From: Cyclobacteriaceae bacterium
GTDB taxonomy: Bacteria > Bacteroidota > Bacteroidia > Cytophagales > Cyclobacteriaceae
Direction of reading: 5' to 3'
DNA length: 11,790 bases
NCBI GenBank assembly: GCA_030589835.1
Contig: JAUUZS010000064.1
Coordinates: forward strand, 1-11,790
The position numbers were made by a program, and so were the translations under genes. The notes below the pieces were generated by a model that was given only the letters and a program-made list of their open reading frames with translations, did not search any database and had not been told where the DNA came from. This document shows, piece by piece, positions 6,448 through 11,790 of the stretch. The stretch's first letter is position 1. Each line of letters opens with the position of its first letter.

Positions 6448-9400
6448 ATGAGGAAACTTTATAAGCTGTATATTTTATTAGCATTGACCATGACTTTTCA
6501 GGTTGTTGGTTATGCCCAATATATGCATATTTCAGGAAAGGTGATTAATGCGGAGTCGAAAGAGCGGATTCCATTTGCCAATATCGCACTCAAGGAAATG
6601 TATAAGGGAACGGCGAGCAATGCGCTTGGTGAATTTTCTTTTCGGATTGATAGCCTTCCTTTTGTTTTGGTGGTCTCCCATCTCAGCTATGAACCTTTGG
6701 AAATTGTAGTCGAAGACGATACGCCATTAATTATCGAATTGCTCCCTGGGAAACTCCTGATGGATGAACTGGTAATAAAAGGAAAGGGCAACCATGAATA
6801 TGCCTATCGTCTTGTGATGAAGGCATTCTATAAAATTAGTGGCCAATTTAGAAGCAACCAGTATGGAAAGGCCTTTTACAGACAAATATCAAAAAATGGA
6901 GATGATTATTCAGAGCTCTATGAGATTTTTTACGATACGCAATTCAGCATGAATGGAGTGGATGATTGGGCTGTACAAGAAGGCAGGTATGCATTGAAGT
7001 TGTCTTCAATTGATTCTTTTATTTACAACAAGAATTTCACGCTGATGGTTAGGTTGCTGACCATCATTCAACCAAAAACCGATGACCTCATTATGCCTGT
7101 GAGTGCCAAAGTGCGCGAAGAGTACCATCTTCGCCTGGATAAAATCATGGCAGTGAATAATCGGAAAGTAGCGCAAATATTTTTTGAAAAGAAAACCGGG
7201 CTTACCATTCCTGCGATGGAAGGAGAATTATGGATTGATGTAGATTCTTATGAAGTACTCAAGTTGATTGGATCAATTGAAAATGACAATTTAAATTTTA
7301 TATCCCTTAAAGGGAGATCCGCCTCTTGGAAGAATTATAAAGTGACATGCGAAATCGCCTTTAAGAAAAGTGAAGATGAGAAGCTGGTAATGGACTATAT
7401 GCTGCTAGGTCAAAATTTTGATTACTATTACGATGATACATTCGTCAATAAGGTAGAAACGAAGTCTTTTCTGAGCTATTATGAATACTATACTCCTCCA
7501 AAAAGAAAAAGACTCGGGGGCCGGCTTTTAAGATTCAATAAAAGGGATTCTGAAATTTTGGATAATATAGGATATAACCAGCTTTTTTGGGATGAAAATA
7601 TCATCGTCAAGCGTACACCGGTCGAAGCCGAAGTTATCGCTTCTTTTGAAGCAGAACGGGCTTTTGGTTCTATTTATATAAATAATAAAAATCAAATTAT
7701 TCTAGAAGATTACGAGCTGGACAATGACCCGTTTATTGTTCATGTAAAACAGCAACTTAAGCACTTTGACTTGCCAGCAGAAAGAGAGAAAGTGTACATT
7801 CATCACGATAAGCCCTTCTATTTATCAGGTGATCATTTATGGTTTAGCGCATATCTGGTAAATATGGCGACTAATATCCCTACAAATAAAAGTGATGTAC
7901 TGCATGTTGACCTTGTATCTCCTGAAGGATCCGTATTGGTCTCCAGGTCATATTATATTGAAAACGGCGTGGGCCATGGGCACCTGGAAATTCCTCCGGA
8001 TTTAGAATCCGGTGTGTTTATACTAGAAGCCTATACAGACTGGATGAAAAATTTTGATCATCAACAGTTCTTTCGGGAAGAATTGGAAATCATAAGTGCA
8101 CCTAATGAACAAAAGGTAATCAATAAACGCCTGAAAGACAGTGTGAATACACTCAATTTTTATGCTGAAGGGGAATCGATAGTAAGCGGTATCCCTACAC
8201 AACTTGGCTATGTCGCCAAAAATAAATTTGGGGAAACAATCCATATTAAAGGACGACTTGTTAATCAGGAAGGGCGAATGGTTTCGAATATCAAAAGTGA
8301 ATACGGTGGATTGGGAAGTATTTTTATCATGCCAAATTCCGATGTGATATACCGGCCCATGATTATGTCCGATGAATTTCAACAGATCGATTTTCCTAAG
8401 CCAAAAAATGAAGGGTACTCAGTGATGGTAAATAATCTGAAGCTCAACTCTATAGATATTTCAGTCCGTGGCACGATGAAACTAGAAGGAAAAAAATTCT
8501 ATATTCTGGTTATATCTAATGGAATTTTATATGACCGGCGTATCGGGACAATAACCAGAGGGATTTTTAAAGCCGAAATTCCCAAGCCAAATTTGCCGAA
8601 CGGTACCGCACAAATATTGCTGGTGGATGATCAGGGAAAATTGCAATGCAAAAGGCTGGTATTTTTAAATCAGCCCGAAGAAGCAACGATAAAATATTAC
8701 GTTGCCAAAAAAGAGATTAACCCAAGGGAAAGAGTAGATCTTGTACTGGAAATAAACGATGAAAATGGAAAGCCACTCAGCTATGCTAATGTTTCGGTTT
8801 CGGTACTTGATAAAGATAAAATTTCCAGAAATCCTCATGGACGAAATATAAGGAGCTATTTCAACCTTGGTTATTTGGCCGACAACGACCTTATTTCCCC
8901 GGGGGCATTATTTAGTGATTTTGACCGGGAAACCTTAAAGAAATTGGATTGGGTAATGCTCAGCCAGCAATCCGTATTGCCAGAGATTGTTTCATTCGAT
9001 AGCCTGACAAGGGAGGCAAAGCCTTCCTCAAAACCCCATAAAGGTTATGCTTTGACGGGAGTGGCAATGGAGCATCATGGCAATACACCCTTGGCAAATG
9101 GATTTATATCCTTGATAAGCCTGCCCGATCCGAAGAAGGGAAGTTGGTATATTAAAACAGACGGTACAGGACGATTCCTGCTGTCGGGACTTTATATACC
9201 CGATCAGCAGAGGGTGCTGGTCAAGGCAAATAACAGTATGGGCGAGCCAGTCCTGGTTGATTTGATATTTGATGTACACAAAGCCGTGCAGGCCTCGGGC
9301 ACCTTCGAAACCGATCAGGTTGAATTGCCTAATTATGGTAAAAAGTACCTGGAGCTAACTCAATCAGAAAAAATGGAATTGAAGGGTATTGAACCTGTCC

Positions 9401-10155
9401 CACCAACAACATCAGCAAAACCGGGATTTGAAAATAACATCCGGGACAATCCCTTAGGTCAACCCGCCAACGTTATTTTGATGGACAGCAAATACCATGA
9501 ATATCCAAATATGTTGCAGGTGTTTAGTGGCCGGTTTTCGGGGTTATCTGTAAGGAAAGATGGGGGAGAGGCTAAAATAAGAATACGGGGTGAAGATCAT
9601 GACCCACTCATAATTGTTGATGGAACGATTTTATACGACCCGCCTGGCATGGGCACTTTAGCTTCAGGTCACAACAAGAATACACCGGATTATTTTGTAT
9701 TTGAATCAGGGAAGATAACAGAAATACTCAATAAAATTAACCCTAGGAATATTGAAAGAGTGGAATTGATTAAAGGTGCGGAAAATAGAACTTCATTAAA
9801 GCGGGGAGGTGGGATTATTTCACTCTACACCAAAAAAGGCATAAGTCAGCTATTAAATTCCCAGCCTGATAATTTTACAGAAATAGTGTTGCCAGGGATA
9901 AGTCCTGCAAAAGTATTTGTGTCTCCAAATCATGTCAGGGGCACGGAGCAAGAATCAAAACCTGATTTGAGATCAACATTGTATTGGAATCCTCAGGTGA
10001 TTACAAATCGTCGTGGCAGGGCCAAAATCGGCTTTTATAATTCTGATGATGCCAGAAAGCTTCAAATTTGTGTCGAGGGGATAACGCAAAATGGATTGCC
10101 GATCTTTGATGTTCATGAAATAGGTAAAAAATCAAATCGCGGGCAGGGTAAATAA
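6448..10155 (+). CDS. Large exported surface protein: carboxypeptidase-regulatory-like module, macroglobulin-like domains and TonB plug domain
   Basis: This is a 1235-residue protein from the ATG at 6448. That start gives a clean signal peptide, MRKLYKLYILLALTMTFQVVGYAQ, with likely cleavage after GYAQ. The frame is open back to a TTG at 6346, but that codon lies inside the operator repeat and spoils the signal peptide. Domains, in order: a carboxypeptidase-regulatory-like beta sandwich (about 28-110, ISGKVINAESKERIPFANI), a 250-residue region of beta-rich character (about 114-366), a macroglobulin MG2-like domain (about 446-550, KVYIHHDKPFYLSGD), further MG-like domains (about 560-790), a second regulatory-like sandwich (about 868-926), a TonB plug domain (about 1019-1131, IIVDG and IERVELIKG), and a closing LYWNPQVITN segment (1178-1187) resembling those of Bacteroidota macroglobulin/plug proteins. 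There is no 22-strand barrel, so it is not a transporter by itself. It is probably anchored at or near the outer membrane. The ligand is unknown. Confidence 0.85.
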   Translation: MRKLYKLYILLALTMTFQVVGYAQYMHISGKVINAESKERIPFANIALKEMYKGTASNALGEFSFRIDSLPFVLVVSHLSYEPLEIVVEDDTPLIIELLPGKLLMDELVIKGKGNHEYAYRLVMKAFYKISGQFRSNQYGKAFYRQISKNGDDYSELYEIFYDTQFSMNGVDDWAVQEGRYALKLSSIDSFIYNKNFTLMVRLLTIIQPKTDDLIMPVSAKVREEYHLRLDKIMAVNNRKVAQIFFEKKTGLTIPAMEGELWIDVDSYEVLKLIGSIENDNLNFISLKGRSASWKNYKVTCEIAFKKSEDEKLVMDYMLLGQNFDYYYDDTFVNKVETKSFLSYYEYYTPPKRKRLGGRLLRFNKRDSEILDNIGYNQLFWDENIIVKRTPVEAEVIASFEAERAFGSIYINNKNQIILEDYELDNDPFIVHVKQQLKHFDLPAEREKVYIHHDKPFYLSGDHLWFSAYLVNMATNIPTNKSDVLHVDLVSPEGSVLVSRSYYIENGVGHGHLEIPPDLESGVFILEAYTDWMKNFDHQQFFREELEIISAPNEQKVINKRLKDSVNTLNFYAEGESIVSGIPTQLGYVAKNKFGETIHIKGRLVNQEGRMVSNIKSEYGGLGSIFIMPNSDVIYRPMIMSDEFQQIDFPKPKNEGYSVMVNNLKLNSIDISVRGTMKLEGKKFYILVISNGILYDRRIGTITRGIFKAEIPKPNLPNGTAQILLVDDQGKLQCKRLVFLNQPEEATIKYYVAKKEINPRERVDLVLEINDENGKPLSYANVSVSVLDKDKISRNPHGRNIRSYFNLGYLADNDLISPGALFSDFDRETLKKLDWVMLSQQSVLPEIVSFDSLTREAKPSSKPHKGYALTGVAMEHHGNTPLANGFISLISLPDPKKGSWYIKTDGTGRFLLSGLYIPDQQRVLVKANNSMGEPVLVDLIFDVHKAVQASGTFETDQVELPNYGKKYLELTQSEKMELKGIEPVPPTTSAKPGFENNIRDNPLGQPANVILMDSKYHEYPNMLQVFSGRFSGLSVRKDGGEAKIRIRGEDHDPLIIVDGTILYDPPGMGTLASGHNKNTPDYFVFESGKITEILNKINPRNIERVELIKGAENRTSLKRGGGIISLYTKKGISQLLNSQPDNFTEIVLPGISPAKVFVSPNHVRGTEQESKPDLRSTLYWNPQVITNRRGRAKIGFYNSDDARKLQICVEGITQNGLPIFDVHEIGKKSNRGQGK

Positions 10156-10452
10156 GGCCACTTAAAATCTGATCTCTTAGCCCACTCCGAAATCCAAAAT
10201 ACCCTAAGCTGGACAAGCCAGAAAAGTGGCTAGAGTTTCAAGTATTTAGAGTGCCTGCCTACCGGCAAGGAAGGCCTAATGTTGAAGAATTCTTTACTAC
10301 TTTAGTTCACCCCAAACTTTTGCCAAATAATAAACGAACATTATAACTTAGATACTAACGGGCAAATCAGAAGATTTTTTTTGCTTTACCGCTCTAAGCT
10401 TTTACCTTTTAGGCTTTAGTTTATAACCAAGTTGAAAGGAGTAAAACATTCC
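10156..10452. other. Gene-free convergent spacer after the surface protein gene
   Basis: No gene is seen. The spacer contains GCCACTT (10157-10163) with its complement AAGTGGC (10224-10230), enclosing a small CTGG-CCAG hairpin (10209-10221). This could form a long stem near the 3' end of the surface protein transcript, but no U-tract follows. It also holds the palindrome listed separately and a T-run at 10376-10381 within a T-rich stretch. Confidence 0.35.
10254..10274. repeat. Imperfect 21-bp palindrome, CCTGCCT-ACCGGCA-AGGAAGG
   Basis: The two halves are near-complementary (CCTGCCT against AGGAAGG around a CCGG centre). GC-rich CCTGCC-type palindromes like this recur between genes in various Bacteroidota genomes. 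It may be a small dispersed repeat or a bidirectional transcript end in this convergent spacer. Only one copy is seen in the window. Confidence 0.4.
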
Positions 10453-10962
10453 TCAGTTCTGTTTGTGCCAATTGGTGCGGTTTACCGATTGAATTGCTTT
10501 CAGAATATCTCTACGACTTACCTGTCCCATTAATTTCCCGTCGTCATTTACAACTAAAAACCTTTTGAAGTTCGATTTAAGAAATTCATTGGCGACATCA
10601 ACAATATCGGAATCAATCTTAATCGTCTTATACACATCTGTCATGTAGGTATCCACTACACGTTTGCGGATGGGCAAATTATGGTACACACTATCAACGA
10701 GAACATGCAGGCAATCTTTGTCGTCGATAACGCCGATAATTTCCTGGTGTTCATTCAGGACGGGAGCGCCGGAGATTCTTTTTTCAAGAAGGGTATCAAT
10801 TACTTCATTGATTTCCGTATCACGTTTGAATGTGATTAAATCCTTGGCCATGTATTTGGTGATTGGCTCATAACTTTTTACCGAATTTTCACCTGATGCT
10901 GGCTGGTCTTTTTTATCTAGTTTTGGCTTAAAGTTCATGACATTTGAAATTAAATGATACAT
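10453..10962 (-). CDS. CBS-domain pair protein
   Basis: This 169-residue soluble protein consists of little more than two CBS domains, which together form a Bateman module that binds adenine nucleotides. CBS1 spans about 36-90, with YMAKDLITFKRDTEINEVI and the GAPVLNEHQEIIGVIDDKD strand-turn-strand. CBS2 spans about 104-158, with TYMTDVYKTIKIDSDIVDVA and FLVVNDDGKLMGQVSRRDIL. SRRD and DDKD are in the positions that usually hold the ribose/phosphate-contacting residues. No catalytic or transport domain is attached, so it is probably a stand-alone regulator or energy sensor. The ATG at 10962 opens the frame; a second ATG at 10938 (MNFKPKL) is equally possible, as neither has a clear Shine-Dalgarno. 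It is transcribed alone between two spacers. Confidence 0.9.
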   Translation of the reverse strand: MYHLISNVMNFKPKLDKKDQPASGENSVKSYEPITKYMAKDLITFKRDTEINEVIDTLLEKRISGAPVLNEHQEIIGVIDDKDCLHVLVDSVYHNLPIRKRVVDTYMTDVYKTIKIDSDIVDVANEFLKSNFKRFLVVNDDGKLMGQVSRRDILKAIQSVNRTNWHKQN

Positions 10963-11123
10963 AAGGTTTTACAAACCACAATTCAATAAAACAAATGGGT
11001 CAAACAATATACTTATTTTAAATGAAAAAGCCCACTGTAATCTAATTTTTGGTACACATGAATACTTCCCTGGGCATCCTGATTCATGACATGTCCTAAA
11101 TTCGATGTCCAACAATTTGTTAT

Positions 11124-11790
11124 TTATCGTCTTCTTCCGCCTCCCCCTCGGCTTGCACCACCTGCTCGACTTCCACTATAGGATCTCGAACTGTTATAAT
11201 TTTGAGTGCCCCTGCTTCTGTTTTGAGATGAACGGTTCAATTGCTGACTTTGACTGGTTGATGGACTGGTTTGCGCACTTTGACTTTGCCTTTGGTTAGC
11301 GGATCTGTTTGATTTTTGATCCCAGCTACCATTCTGATTTCTTTGGCTTACATTGCCATTCCTATCAGAATACATATTGTTTGGTTTTGTTGAGGGCCTT
11401 GCTTTACTGTTCATATTTCTGGCTGGCTGCGTTCTTGCGATATTCCCGGGATTTCTTGCTCCATTAGGCCTGTTTTTATAAACATTACGGTTTGAGTTTC
11501 TTGATCCTGCAGCATATCCGGCTCTATATCCCCTGTTGTATCCATGATGATATCCTCTGTGGTAACCATGTCGATAGCCATGATGATATCCTCTTGCACC
11601 CCAATAACCGCGGGGGTAAGGGTGGAAGCCCCATCCCATCCATCCATAGCTGATTCCTACTGAAAAACCCCATCCACCATAAGGGCTGTAATGCTCTCCA
11701 AACCCCCAGGTAAGTGGTCGTGGATAATAATAAGCGCCATACCCAGGTGTGTATTGGTAGCCCGTACCATACACTACTGTTCCTCCATAG
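11124..11790 (-). CDS. Gly/Tyr/His-rich and Ser/Gln/Asn-rich low-complexity protein, C-terminal part, cut by right edge
   Basis: The frame continues to the right edge (YGGTVV before the GTG at 11774), so that GTG is not a start; about 222 C-terminal residues are visible. The first part is rich in Tyr, Gly, Trp and Pro, with VYGTGYQYTPGYGAYYYPRPLTWGFG, a pattern I know from the C-terminal regions of large uncharacterised Bacteroidota and Chlamydiota-type secreted proteins. It then shows an HGYxxGY tract (GYHHGYRHGYHRGYHHGY, coded at about 11505-11594), and ends in a disordered Arg/Asn/Ser/Gln-rich tail closing with RGGGGRRR. There are no membrane segments in this part. The tail is probably disordered and basic. 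The His-rich tract could bind metal, which is only a possibility. The start and any catalytic or signal region lie outside the window. Confidence 0.75.
   Translation of the reverse strand, partial: YGGTVVYGTGYQYTPGYGAYYYPRPLTWGFGEHYSPYGGWGFSVGISYGWMGWGFHPYPRGYWGARGYHHGYRHGYHRGYHHGYNRGYRAGYAAGSRNSNRNVYKNRPNGARNPGNIARTQPARNMNSKARPSTKPNNMYSDRNGNVSQRNQNGSWDQKSNRSANQRQSQSAQTSPSTSQSQQLNRSSQNRSRGTQNYNSSRSYSGSRAGGASRGGGGRRR
11505..11594 (-). repeat. In-frame 12-bp repeats coding for the HGYxxGY tract
   Basis: Units of four codons (x-x-Gly-Tyr with His/Arg at the variable positions) are repeated about seven times. An exact 17-base copy, CCATGATGATATCCTCT on the plus strand, occurs at 11542-11558 and 11578-11594, 36 bases (three units) apart, which points to recent unit duplication. 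Confidence 0.6.

Noticed and set aside
8023..8382. Long open frame antisense to the surface protein gene
   Set aside because: Composition and lack of motifs fit a shadow of the coding strand, whose domains are continuous here.
9487..9840. SusC-type TonB-dependent transporter
   Set aside because: Only the plug domain is present; the protein ends about 100 residues later with no beta barrel, and no SusD-like gene follows.
11057..11088. Seven-base inverted repeat CATGAAT/ATTCATG between the CBS and low-complexity protein genes
   Set aside because: Short stem, 18-base loop and no T-run; not enough for a terminator call.
11411..11647. Second minus-strand frame inside the low-complexity protein gene
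   Set aside because: Its Ile/Met/Asp-rich repeats (DIIMAIDM and similar) are a frame-shifted reading of the HGYxxGY repeat DNA.

Overview
The window looks like chromosomal DNA of a Bacteroidota species, most likely a marine-type Cytophagia member. This rests on AT-rich composition, mostly weak Shine-Dalgarno signals, TAnnTTTG-like promoter boxes, and families typical of that phylum: a DUF4407 membrane protein, a surface protein with macroglobulin-like and TonB-plug domains, and a class A inorganic pyrophosphatase of Bacteroidota type. The genus cannot be fixed from the sequence. There is no rRNA, tRNA, CRISPR array, transposase, integrase or phage gene.

Layout. The left edge (1-390, +) holds the C-terminal part of a short-chain dehydrogenase/reductase. 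Convergent to it is a small STAS-like protein (411-806, -), then an exported two-domain cupin (970-1761, -). A DUF4407 membrane/coiled-coil protein (1992-3044, +) is divergent from the cupin. Next comes about 370 bp of gene-free, repeat-rich DNA, with degenerate AGATTGA repeats and an 86-bp element bounded by inverted ends. It is followed by inorganic pyrophosphatase (3419-3955, -), about 350 bp without a convincing gene, and a two-component system (histidine kinase 4308-5579 and response regulator 5579-6259, both -, overlapping by one base).

Divergent from the two-component system is a 1235-residue exported protein (6448-10155, +). It joins a carboxypeptidase-regulatory-like module, macroglobulin-like domains and a TonB plug domain without a beta barrel. 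A perfect 11-bp tandem repeat lies between regulator and surface gene and abuts a TAnnTTTG box reading toward the regulator, so it is a good candidate operator. The right part holds a CBS-pair protein (10453-10962, -) and the C-terminal part of a Gly/Tyr/His- and Ser/Gln/Asn-rich protein that runs off the right edge (11124-11790, -).

How the genes may work together. The only functional grouping the sequence supports is the kinase-regulator pair, its shared intergenic region and the divergent surface protein. This could be an envelope-sensing unit that controls a surface protein. The other genes look like independent housekeeping or stress-type loci. I see no clear new defence or mobile system. 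The most unusual items are the composite surface protein and the tandem-repeat operator candidate beside it.
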